A DNA stretch of 64,000 nucleotides, from contig NC_053040.3 of NCBI RefSeq assembly GCF_002575655.3, positions 359,164,267 through 359,228,266 of the forward strand, given 5' to 3'. Positions within the stretch are counted from its first letter, which is position 1, and each line of letters opens with the position of its first letter. Positions 23,158 through 33,783 of this stretch are shown piece after piece. The notes beneath the pieces were generated by a model, which saw only the letters and a list, made by a program, of their open reading frames with translations, searched no databases and was not told the DNA's origin. Position numbers and translations under genes: made by a program. This stretch comes from Aegilops tauschii subsp. strangulata. Its lineage: Eukaryota; Streptophyta; Magnoliopsida; Poales; Poaceae.

Positions 23158-24404
23158 AAGGGGTGGCGGCCAAGGGGTGGCTTCCCCCCCCCCCCCCAAG
23201 CCAAGTGGGGGGCGCCCCCACCCCTAGGGTTTCCAACCCTAGGCGCAGGGGGAGGCCCAAGGGAGGGCGCACCAGCCCACCAGGGGCTGTTTCCCCTCCC
23301 ACTTCAGCCCATGGGGCCCTCCGGGATAGGTGGCCCCACCCGGTGGACCCCCGGGACCCTTCCGGTGGTCCCGGTACAATACCGGTAACCCCCGAAACTT
23401 TCCCGGTGGCCGAAACTGGACTTCCTATATATAATTCTTCACCTCCGGACCATTCCGGAACTCCTCATGACGTCCGGGATCTCATCCGGGACTCCGAACA
23501 ACTTTCGGGTTACCGCATACTAATATCTCTACAACCCTAGCGTCACCGAACCTTAAGTGTGTAGACCCTACGGGTTCGGGAGACATGCAGACATGACCGA
23601 GGCGACTCTCCGGTCAATAACCAACAGCGGGATCTGGAAACCCATGTTGGCTCTCACATGTTCCTCGATGATCTCATCGGATGAACCACGATGTCGAGGA
23701 TTCAATCAATCCCGTATACAATTCCCTTTGTCAATCGGTACGTTACTTGCCCGAGATTCGATCGTCGGTATCCCAATACCTAGTTCAATCTCGTTACCAG
23801 TAAGTCACTTTACTCGTACCGTAATGCATGATCCCGTGACCAACCACTTGGTCAGTTTGAACTCATTATGATGATGCATTACCGAGTGGGCCCAGAGATA
23901 CCTCTCCGTCATACGGAGTGACAAATCCCAGTCTCGATCCGTGTCAACCCAACAGACACTTTCAGAGATACCTGTAGTGTACCTTTATAGTCACCCAGTT
24001 ACGTTGTGACATTGGTACACCCAAAGTAATCCTACGGCATCCGGGAGTTACACGATCTCATGGTCTAAGGAAAAAATACTTGACATTGGAAAAGCTCTAG
24101 CAAACGAACTACACGATCTTTGCGCTATGCTTAGGATTGGGTCTTGTCCATCACATCATTCTCCTAATGATGTGATCCCGTTATCAATGACATCCAATGT
24201 CCATAGTCAGGAAACCATGACTATCTGTTGATCAACGAGCTAGTCAACTAGAGGCTCACTAGGGACATGTTGTGGTCTATGTATTCACACATGTATTACG
24301 ATTTCCGGATAACACAATTATAGTATGAACAATAGACAATTGTCATGAACAAGGAAATATAATAATAACCATTTTATTATTGCCTCTAGGGCATATTTCC
24401 AACA
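23158..24404 (-). repeat. Copia LTR B (inner, truncated)
   Basis: Matches LTR C from about base 466 of its plus-strand orientation to the end, so about 465 bp (R/U5 side in element orientation) are missing. Shares the diagnostic bases of C, not of A. Directly abuts the polypurine-tract end of the full internal region at 24405, so B is the 3' LTR of the element whose 5' LTR is C. Confidence 0.85.
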
Positions 24405-24436
24405 GTCTCCCACTTGCACTAGAGTCAATAATCTAG

Positions 24437-27400
24437 TTACATTGTGATGAATCGAACACCCATAGAGTTCTGGAGTTGATCATGTTTTGCTCTAGGGAGA
24501 GGTTTAGTCAACGGATCTGCTACATTCAGGTCCGTATGTACTTTACAAATATCTATGTCTCCATTTTGAACACTTTCACGAATGGAGTTGAAGCAACGCT
24601 TGATATGCCTGGTCTTCCTGTGAAACCTGGGCTCCTTGGCAAGGGCAATAGCTCCAATGTTGTCACAGAAGAGAGTCATCGGGCCCGACGCATTGGGAAT
24701 CACCCCTAGGTCAGTAATGAACTCCTTCATCCAGATTGCTTCTTGCGCTGCCTCTGAGGCCGCTATGTACTCCGCTTCACAAGTAGATCCCGCCACGACG
24801 CTTTGCTTGCAACTGCACCAGCTTACTGCCCCTCCATTCAAAATATACACGTGTCCGGTTTGTGACTTCGAGTCATCCAGATCTGTGTCGAAGCTAGCGT
24901 CGACGTAACCCTTTACGACGAGCTCTTCGTCACCTCCATATACGAGAAACATATCCTTAGTCCTTTTCAGGTACTTCAGGATATTCTTGACCGCTGTCCA
25001 GTGTTCCATGCCGGGATTACTTTGGTACCTTCCTACCAAACTTACGGCAAGGTTTACATCAGGTCTGGTACACAACATGGCATACATAATAGACCCTATG
25101 GCCGAGGCATAGGGGATGACACTCATCTTTTCTCTATCTTCTGCCGTGGTCGGGCATTGAGCCGTGCTCAATTGCACACCTTGCAATACAGGCAAGAACC
25201 CCTTCTTGGACTGATCCATATTGAACTTCTTCAATATCTTGTCAAGGTACGTACTCTGTGAAAGACCAATGAGGCGTCTTGATCTATCTCTATAGATCTT
25301 GATGCCTAATATATAAGCAGCTTCTCCAAGGTCCTTCATTGAAAAACACTTATTCAAGTAGGCCTTTATACTTTCCAAGAATTATATATCATTTCCCATC
25401 AATAGTATGTCATCCACATATAATATGAGAAATGCTACAGAGCTCCCACTCACTTTCTTGTAAACACAGGCTTCTCCATAAGTCTGTGTAAACCCAAATG
25501 CTTTGATCATCTCATCAAATCGAATGTTCCAACTCCGAGATGCTTGCACCAACCCATAGATGGAGCGCTGGAGCTTGCATACCTTGTTAGCATTCTTAGG
25601 ATCGACAAAACCTTTCGGCTGCATCATATACAATTCTTCCTTAAGAAAGCCGTTAAGGAATGCCGTTTTGACGTCCATTTGCCATATCTCATAATCATAG
25701 AATGCGGCAATTGATAACATGATCCGGACGGACTTCAGCTTCGCTACGGGTGAGAAAGTCTCATCGTAGTCAACCCCTTGAACTTATCGATAACCCTTAG
25801 CGACAAGTCGAGCCTTATAGATGGTCACGTTACCATCCGCGTCTGTCTTCTTCTTAAAGATCCATTTGTTTTCTATCGCTCGCCGATCATCGGGCAAGTC
25901 AGTCAAAGTCCATACTTTGTTTTCATACATGGATCCTATCTCGGATTTCATGGCTTCTAGCCATTTGTCGGAATCTGGGCCCGCCATTGCTTCTTCATAG
26001 TTCGAAGGTTCACCGTTGTCTAACAACATGATTTCCAGGACAGGGTTGCCGTACCACTCTGGTGCGGAACGTGTCCTTGTGGACCTACGAAGTTCAGCAG
26101 TAACTTGATCCAAAGCTTCATGATTATCATCATTAACTTCCTCTCCAGTCGGTGAGGCACCACAGGAACATCTTCCCGCGCTGCGCTACTTTCCGGTTCG
26201 GAAGGGGTGACTATCACCTCATCAAGTTCCACTTTCCTCCCACTTATTTCTTTCGAGAGAAACTCTTTCTCCAGAAAGGACCCGTTCTTGGCAACAAAGA
26301 TCTTGCCTTCGGATCTGAGGTAGAAGGTATACCCAATGGTTTCCTTGGGGTATCCTATGAAGACGCATTTCTCCGACTTGGGTTCGAGCTTTTCAGGTTG
26401 AAGTTTCTTGACATAAGCATCGCATCCCCAAACTTTTAGAAACGACAGCTTAGGCTTCTTCCCAAACCATAATTCATACGGTGTCGTCTCAACGGATTTC
26501 GACGGAGCCCTATTGAAAGTGAATGTGGCAGTCTCTAAAGCATAGCCCCAAAATGAGAGCGGTAGATCAGTAAGAGACATCATAGATCGCCATATCCAAT
26601 AAAGTGCGATTACGACGTTCGGACACACCATTTCGCTGAGGTGTTCCAGGCGGCGTGAGTCATGAAACTATTCCACATTTCCTTAAGTGTGTACCAAATT
26701 CGTGACTCAAATATTCCCCTCCACGATCTGATCGTAAGAACTTTATTTTTTTGTCACGTTGATTCTCAACCTCACTCTGAAATTCCTTGAACTTTTCAAA
26801 GGTCTCAGACTTGTGTTTCATTAGGTAGACATACCCATATCTACTCAAGTCATCAGTGAGAGTGAGAACATAACGATAGCCACCGCGAGCCTCAACACTC
26901 ATTGGACCGCACACATCGGTATGTATGATTTCCAATAAGTTGGTTGCTCGCTCCATTGTTCCGGAGAACGGAGTCTTGGTCATCTTACCCATGAGGCATG
27001 GTTCGCACGTGTCAAATGATTCATAATCAAGAGACTCCAAAAGTCCATCTGCATGGAGCTTCTTCATGCGCTTGACACCAATGTGACCAAGGCGGCAGTG
27101 CCACAGGTATGTGGGACTATCGTTATCAACTTTACATCTTTTGGTATTCACACTATGAATATGTGTAACATCACGTTCGAGATTCATCAAGAATAAACCA
27201 ATGACCAGCGGGGCATGACCATAAAACATATCTCTCATATAAATAGAACAACCATTATTCTCGGATTTAAATGAGTAGCCATCTCGAATTAAACGAGATC
27301 CTGATACAATGTTCATGCTCAAAGCTGGCACTAAATAACAATTATTGAGGTTTAAAACTAATCCCGTAGGTAAATGTAGAGGTAGCGTGCCGACGGCGAT

Positions 27401-28414
27401 CACATCGACCTTGGAACCATTCCCGACGCGCATCGTCACCTCGGCCTTCGCCAGTCTCCGTTTATTCCGCAGCTCCTGTTTTGAGTTACAAATATGAGCA
27501 ACCGCACCGGTATCAAATACCCAGGAGCTACTACGAGTACTGGTAAGGTACACATCAATTACATGTATATCACATATACCTTTGGTGTTGCCGGCCTTCT
27601 TGTCCGCTAAGTATTTGGGGCAGTTCCCCTTCCAGTGACCACTTCCCTTGCAATAAAAGCACTCAGTCTCAGGCTTGGGTCCATTCCTTAGCTTCTTCCC
27701 GGCAACTGGCTTACCGGGCGCGGCAACTCCCTTGCCGTCCTTCTTGAAGTTCTTTTTACCCTTGCCTTTCTTGAACTTAGTGGTTTTATTCACCATCAAC
27801 ACTTGATGTTCCTTTTTGATCTCCACCTCCGCTAATTCCAGCATTGAATATACCTCAGGAATGGTCTTTTCCATCCCCTGCATATTGAAGTTCATCACAA
27901 AGCTCTTGTAGCTCGGTGGAAGCGACTGAAGGATTCTGTCAATGACCGCGTCATCCGGGAGATTAACTCCCAGCTGAGTCAAGCGGTTGTGCAACCCAGA
28001 CATTTTGAGTATGTGCTCACTGATAGAACTGTTTTCCTCCATCTTACAACTAAAGAACTTGTCGGAGACTTCATATCCCTCGACCCGGGCATGAGCTTGG
28101 AAAACCATTTTCAGCTCTTCGAACATCTCATATGCTCCGTGTTGCTCAAAACGCTTTTGGAGCCCCGGTTCTAAGCTGTAAAGCATGCCGCACTGAACGA
28201 GGGAGTAATCATCAGCACGTGACTGCCAAGCGTTCATAACGTCTTGGTTCTCTGGGATGGGTGCTTCACCTAGCGGTGCTTCTAGGACATAATCTTTCTT
28301 GGCAGCTATGAGGATGATCCTCAGGTTCCGGACCCAGTCCGTATAGTTGCTGCCATCATCTTTCAGCTTGGTTTTCTCTAGAAACATGTTGAAGTTGAGG
28401 GCAACGTGGGCCAT
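24437..28414 (-). pseudogene. Copia gag-pol polyprotein, degenerate
   Basis: Order on the minus strand: GAG, protease, integrase, reverse transcriptase, RNase H, the copia order. The first segment (28414-26660, 584 codons) holds the GAG start MAHVALNFNMFLEKTKL, a zinc knuckle CFYCKGSGHWKGNC (about 252-265), the protease triad DTGA (about 301-304), the integrase HHCC region (HCRLGHIG ... CEPC) and catalytic Asp/Asp/Glu regions up to FLRSDRGGEYL. It ends at a TGA in place of an expected CGA near 26660, a CpG transition. The frame then shifts near 26631, 26113, 25784 and 25380. Reverse transcriptase keeps YVDDI (25382-25720 segment); RNase H keeps VDASFDTD and CEAEYIAAS. With these breaks it cannot make a full polyprotein. 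Confidence 0.9.
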
Positions 28415-29700
28415 TTGATCTACAAGACATATTGTAAAGATTTTAGACTAAGTTCATGATAATTAAGTTCATCTAATCAAATTATACAATGAACTCCCAC
28501 TCAGATAGACATCCCTCTAGTCATCTAAGTGAAACATGATCCGAGTTAACTAGGCCGTGTCCGATCATCACGTGAGACGGACTAGTCAACATCGGTGAAC
28601 ATCTTCATGTTGATCGTATCTTCTATACGACTCATGCTCGACCTTTCGGTCTTCCGTGTTCTGAGGCCATGTCTGTACATGCTAGGCTCGTCAAGTCAAC
28701 CTAAGTGTATTGCGTGTGTTCCGAGGCCATGTCTGTACATGCTAGGCTCGTCAACACCCGTTGTATGCGAACGTTAGAATCTATCACACCCGATCATCAC
28801 GTGGTGCTTCGAAACAACAAACCTTCGCAACGGTGCACAGTTAGGGGGAACACTTTCTTGAAATTATTATAAGGGATCATCTTACTTACTACCGTCGATC
28901 TAAGCAAATAAGATGTAAAACATGATAAACATCACATGCAATCAAATAGTGACATGATATGGCCAATATCATTTTGCTCCTTTGATCTCCATCTTCGGGG
29001 CGCCATGATCATCTTCGTCACCGGCATGACACCATGATCTCCATCATCGTGTCTTCATGAAGTTGTCACGCCAGCGATTACTTCTACTTCTATGGCTAAC
29101 GTGTTTAGCAATAAAGTAAAGTAATTTACATGGCGTTATTCAATGACACGCAGGTCATACAAAAAATAAAGACAACTCCTATGGCTCCTGCCGGTTGTCA
29201 TACTCATCGACATGCAAGTCGTGATTCCTATTACAAGAACATGATCAATCTCATACATCACATGTATTTCATTCATCACATCCTTTTTGGCCATATCACA
29301 TCACAAGGCATATGCTGCAAAAACAAGTTAGACGTCCTCTAATTGTTGTTGCATGTTATTACGTGGCTTCTATAGGTTTCTAGCAAAAACGTTTCTTACC
29401 TACGTAAAACCACAACGTGATATGCCAATTTCTATTTACCCTTCATAAGGACCCTTTTCATCGAATCCGTTCCGACTAAAGCGGGAGAGACAGACACCCG
29501 CTAGCCACCTTATGCAACTAGTGCATGTCAGTCGGTGGAACCTGTCTCACATAAGCGTACGTGTAAGGTCGGTCTGGGCCGCTTCATCCCACGATGCCGC
29601 CGAAACAAGATAAGACTAGTAGTGGCAAGAAAAAATTGACAACATCTACGCCCACAACTGCTTTGTGTTCTACTCGTGCATAGAAACTATGCATAGGCCT
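28415..29700 (-). other. Copia untranslated leader
   Basis: Between the primer binding site and the GAG ATG, about 1.3 kb without coding capacity. It contains a 36-bp direct repeat (GGCCATGTCTGTACATGCTA core) at about 28665-28700 and 28723-28758, which creates a short repetitive open frame on the plus strand. Confidence 0.6.
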
Positions 29701-29713
29701 GGCTCTGATACCA
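29701..29713 (-). promoter_or_regulatory. Primer binding site of the copia element
   Basis: On the minus strand the sequence TGGTATCAGAGCC lies one base inside LTR C. It is the site complementary to the 3' end of initiator Met-tRNA used by Ty1/copia elements. Confidence 0.9.
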
Positions 29714-29714
29714 C

Positions 29715-31430
29715 TGTTGGGGATCGTAGCAGAAATTTAAAATTTTCTACGCATCACCAAGATCAATCTATGGAGTCATCTAGCAACGAGAGAGAGGAGT
29801 GCATCTACATACCCTTGTAGATCGCGAGCGGAAGCGTTCAAGTGAACGTGGTTGATGGAGTCATACTCGTCGTGATCCAAATCACCGGTGACCGAGTGCC
29901 GAACGGACGGCACCTCCGCGTTCAACACACGTACGGAGCAGCGACGTCTCATCCTTTTGATCAAGCAAGGGGGAAGGAGAGGTTGATGGAGATCCAGCAG
30001 CACGACGGCGTGGTGGTGGAAGCCGCAGGGATCTCGGCAGGGCTTCGCCAAGCTCAGCGAGAGGGAGAAGTGTCACGGGAGGGAGAGGGAGGCGCCAGGG
30101 GCTGTGGTGCGGCTGCCCTCCCTCCCCCTCCTATATATAGGCCTCCTGGGGGGCGCCGGCCCTGGGAGATCAGATCTCCAAGGGGGGCGGCGGCCAAGGG
30201 GTGGCTTCCCCCCCCCCCCCCCAAGCCAAGTGGGGGGCGCCCCCACCCCTAGGGTTTCCAACCCTAGGCGCAGGGGGAGGCCCAAGGGAGGGCGCACCAG
30301 CCCACCAGGGGCTGTTTCCCCTCCCACTTCAGCCCATGGGGCCCTCCGGGATAGGTGGCCCCACCCGGTGGACCCCCGGGACCCTTCCGGTGGTCCCGGT
30401 ACAATACCGGTAACCCCCGAAACTTTCCCGGTGGCCGAAACTGGACTTCCTATATATAATTCTTCACCTCCGGACCATTCCGGAACTCCTCATGACGTCC
30501 GGGATCTCATCCGGGACTCCGAACAACTTTCGGGTTACCGCATACTAATATCTCTACAACCCTAGCGTCACCGAACCTTAAGTGTGTAGACCCTACGGGT
30601 TCGGGAGACATGCAGACATGACCGAGACGACTCTCCGGTCAATAACCAACAGCGGGATCTGGATACCCATGTTGGCTCCCACATGTTCCTCGATGATCTC
30701 ATCGGATGAACCACGATGTCGAGGATTCAATCAATCCCGTATACAATTCCCTTTGTCAATCGGTACGTTACTTGCCCGAGATTCGATCGTCGGTATCCCA
30801 ATACCTTGTTCAATCTCGTTACCAGCAAGTCACTTTACTCGTACCGTAATGCATGATCCCGTGACCAACCACTTGGTCACTTTGAGCTCATTATGATGAT
30901 GCATTACCGAGTGGGCCCAGAGATACCTCTCCGTCATACGGAGTGACAAATCCCAGTCTCGATCCGTGTCAACCCAACAGACACTTTCAGAGATACCTGT
31001 AGTGTACCTTTATAGTCACCCAGTTACGTTGTGACGTTTGGTACACCCAAAGTACTCCTACGGCATCCGGGAGTTACACGATCTCATGGTCTAAGGAAAA
31101 GATACTTGACATTGGAAAAGCTCTAGCAAACGAACTACACGATCTTTGCGTTATGCTTAGGATTGGGTCTTGTCCATCACATCATTCTCCTAATGATGTG
31201 ATCCCATTATCAATGACATCCAATGTCCATAGTCAGAAAACCATGACTATCTGTTGATCAACGAGCTAGTCAACTAGAGGCTCACTAGGGACATGTTGTG
31301 GTCTATGTATTCACACATGTATTACGATTTCCGGATAACACAATTATAGCATGAACAATAGACAATTATCATGAACAAGGAAATATAATAATAACCATTT
31401 TATTATTGCGTCTAGGGCATATTTCCAACA
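29715..31430 (-). repeat. Copia LTR C (outer right, 5' LTR)
   Basis: A full 1716-bp LTR with ends TGTTGGGGATCGTAG and ATTTCCAACA in plus. On the minus strand a TATATATAGG box at about 30134 (plus CTATATATAGG) is the likely LTR promoter. It contains a C14 run near 30209-30222. Similar to B apart from scattered substitutions; the right flank is the TSD GCTGA. Confidence 0.9.
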
Positions 31431-31435
31431 GCTGA

Positions 31436-32030
31436 CTCATCACCAAGCTGCGCCCCCGGTAGGTAGCGCCTCCCAGTACCAGCCCGGCGGAGCCCAGTCC
31501 CGGACATGGCCCATCTGGTCAAGCAGGTGTCCTCCGCCGAGTCGACGACGACGAGGATGTGGGATAGGCATCATCGACGTCGATGCGGGAATAATTGCTT
31601 TAACTAAAAAATAACAACAAATGTGACATGTTCAACTAGTTCTATTAATTCAACTAGTTCTTACTAAAAATAAACTTATTATAAATAAAAATAAACTAGT
31701 ACCTAGTTCTTACTAATTAATTAGTACCTAGGAACTACTGCCCTAATTACCATCTAATTTGATGAACCTAGGGGTGGAAAGTGGTAGTGAATATTCCAAC
31801 TATCCAACTTAAAAGTGAAATAAGTGGTCAAATTTTACTCGTTTTATTATGCATTACAATAGTGTTTATTCATCATCTAAGAAAACATCATCTAAGAAAA
31901 CATCCGAGCCGCATCCGTATCCGATAACATCCGCATCCGATTCGTTTCCACCCATAGATGAACCCTAACTAATTTGATGCAACTAAAATTTGAAGAACCC
32001 TAGGCACAGGTAGGGGAGGGGAGGAACAGG
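31436..32030. other. CACTA internal sequence right of the copia insertion
   Basis: The first 130 bp (to about 31565) continue the upstream part of the minus-strand gene broken at 21111. The rest is AT-rich with a tandem ACTAGTTCTTACTAA motif near 31640-31715. No further gene seen. Confidence 0.4.
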
Positions 32031-32044
32031 CATGCTCACCTCGG

Positions 32045-32300
32045 GTGCCTGCGGCGAGGGAGGGGCAGGCGGCGTCGAGGTCGGGGTCGGGGCTCGGGCG
32101 CGCAGCGGAGGGCAGCGTCGAGGTCGGGGTCGGGGGCGGCGCGGAGGTCGGGGCGGCGTCGAGGTCGGGGTCGAGGGCGGCGTCGAATCCGGGGTCGGGG
32201 CGGCATCGAGGGTGTGCGGAGAGCGACGGGAGAGCGCGCGGCGGCCGACGGGCGACGACGGCGGCGACAGCGGAGGAGTTGGATTTGGGGGAAGTGGCGG
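32045..32300. repeat. GC-rich GCGTCGAGGTCGGGGTCGGG tandem repeat
   Basis: Imperfect units of 12-21 bp with the core GTCGAGGTCGGGGTCG recur about ten times, followed by a G16 run (32299-32314). On the plus strand this gives a Gly/Arg-rich open frame, which I regard as a product of the repeat. Confidence 0.6.
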
Positions 32301-32334
32301 GGGGGGGGGGGGGGACGAACCGCGCGGTTAAGTC

Positions 32335-32790
32335 AAAAGTAGCAGTAGCGCGTTCTGGGAAGTGCGCTACTGCTAAGTTAGCTATAGCGCGTTTCCGGGT
32401 ATGCGCTACTACTATTCCTTTCTCTTTTTCCCTTCTTTCATTTATTTTTATTTACATTTTATTCTTTTCCTTTCTCCTTTTTCTATTTCTTCATTTTCAT
32501 TTACTTTTCTATTTGCTTCCCATTTAATTTTATTTCCTTTAGCAGTAGCGCCTTTCTGCGTAAACGCGCTGCTACAAACTGACTAGCAGTAGCGTTGTTC
32601 GCAGTAGATCGCTATAACTATATGTAGCCTATCGGCTAAGCCGTGGAAATTTTAGTAGTAGCGCTTTTATCTTCAGCCGCGCTACTGCTATAACTGTATC
32701 TGTAGCGCCGTTTACATCAGCGCACTACTGCTACTTAGCACCAGCGTACTTTTTTAACACGCGCTACTGCTAAAGTTCTGCGTATAAGGT
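32335..32790. repeat. CACTA right subterminal repeats
   Basis: AGCAGTAGCGCG and its complement GCGCTACTGCTA recur in both orientations about ten times before the right terminus at 32804. A T/C-rich stretch (32410-32530) divides the array. Mirrors the array at 18440-18640. Confidence 0.75.
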
Positions 32791-33240
32791 TTTCCCTAGT
32801 AGTGGAAGATGGATAAAGGTCCTCCCCCCTAGCCCCCGTTCCGGTGATGCGTCTAGCATCGTTGGTGGGCGTGTGGAGGTGTGTCTCCGGTGGATTTGCT
32901 CGGATCTGGTTCTTGTTCGTCTATATTTGTGTGTCTTCGGGTTGGATCCTTTTGATCTACGCTATTCATCAGCGGCGGTTGCTGTTCTGGTGCGCTGGTC
33001 CTATGGTACCTTAACACGACGACTTCCCGTCTGTCAACTACAACAAATTATGGCTGACTCCGGCGAGGGGGGAACGATGACGGCATCGCGCCTTCGGCTC
33101 GCTTCAGTGCCTGTAGTCGTCGCTAGGTCGTCTATGGATCTGGATGTAATTTTTATTATTTCTGGTGTTCGTTCTACTGCCATGATTGAAAATGAATAGA
33201 TCGAAAGTTTTCTCGCAAAAAAATAAAAATAAACATATTG

Positions 33241-33730
33241 CTTGTGGTGTCTTTTTTTTCTATGGTTGCATGCAAGCGTTCAGAGTAATGAGCACCATCG
33301 TACAAGGTAGAAACCTAATCAATCCTTCTTGGGAAGAGATAGTGACCTTATATAGCTGCAAAATATATTTTTGATAGTGACCTTGTATTTACAATCGGAG
33401 GGAGAATTACTAATTAGGGACCTAAATATGTCACTTGACAATTATATTTCATGTAACAATTCTAACACATTTTCTAACTAGGCTTAGGAGTTAGGACTTG
33501 ATATTTTGAGTTCACCCTCCCCATTTCTCATGTTGATTCGCCACTCACCTATATATATATATATATATAAGTTCGGCTTGCCAAGCGACTTTGAATTAAT
33601 AAGAAGGAATTTAATTATCTTGCCCGCCAGGTATGCAAAGGGGGTTTGATACAAGGAAAGCAAAATTGCATATTGTACTAGCATGTGACGATACTCAAAT
33701 GAATCATGCCATACAACTGACAAGGGTCAA
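33241..33730. other. Unassigned sequence with a (TA)10 microsatellite
   Basis: No gene recognised. A TA dinucleotide run of about 20 bp lies at 33550-33569. AATCGGAGGGAG at 33393-33404 is reminiscent of a Stowaway terminus but too short to call. Confidence 0.3.
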
Positions 33731-33783
33731 TTTTCCCGCTGCCTCCAACTCATCTTTCTGCCGCTGCAAGATCTTGTAGCGGT

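Larger units (their letters stand above)
21112..31430 (-). mobile_element. Angela/WIS-like copia insertion with three LTRs
   Basis: The outer boundaries carry the same 5-bp TSD, GCTGA (21107-21111 and 31431-31435). Inside, from left to right: a full LTR (A, 21112-22822), a 335-bp 3'-internal fragment (22823-23157), a partial LTR (B, 23158-24404), a full internal region (24405-29714) and a full LTR (C, 29715-31430). The element reads on the minus strand. LTRs B and C resemble each other much more than A, and the internal fragment next to A is clearly diverged from the matching part of the full internal region. So parts of two related subfamilies are joined within one outer TSD pair. Confidence 0.85.
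18428..32804. mobile_element. CACTA element carrying two genes and a nested copia insertion
   Basis: Left end CACTATTAGGGAAAACC and right end GGTTTTCCCTAGTAGTG are inverted copies. The TSD is GAA (18425-18427 and 32805-32807). Both ends have subterminal repeats of GCAGTAGCGCG/GCGCTACTGCTA (18440-18640 and 32335-32790). Without the nested copia block (21112-31430) it is about 4.05 kb. No transposase (TNP2-type) or TNPA-like frame is present, so it is non-autonomous. Instead it carries minus-strand, host-like gene sequence: an uninterrupted four-exon gene at 19126-20350 and a gene broken by the copia insertion at 20844-21111. Confidence 0.9.
18205..33229 (+). mobile_element. Poly(A) retroposon (about 640 bp) split by a CACTA insertion
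   Basis: Remove the CACTA element (18428-32804) and one GAA triplet and a single block remains: 18205-18427 joined to 32808-33229. It ends in an A-rich tail (CGCAAAAAAATAAAAA at 33214-33229) and is flanked by a perfect 11-bp direct repeat, TAAACATATTG, at 18194-18204 and 33230-33240. A poly(A) end and a TSD of this length are the signature of target-primed reverse transcription. The body (CTTCGGGTTGGATCC, GTCGTCGCTAGG motifs) is a sequence I recall as a dispersed Triticeae repeat. Whether it is a SINE, a LINE 3' end or a processed transcript is undecided. Confidence 0.7.

Noticed and set aside
32045..32527. Gly/Arg-rich plus-strand ORF in the CACTA right part
   Set aside because: Product of the GTCGGGGTCGAG tandem repeat, followed by a T/C-rich tract; no start context or domain.
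18428..32804. A CACTA transposase hidden in this element
   Set aside because: I looked for TNP2-type coding sequence in both CACTA halves and found only the B3-like gene and the broken gene; long frames inside belong to the copia insertion.
33370..33410. Stowaway MITE
   Set aside because: Only a 12-base resemblance (AATCGGAGGGAG) with no partner terminus.
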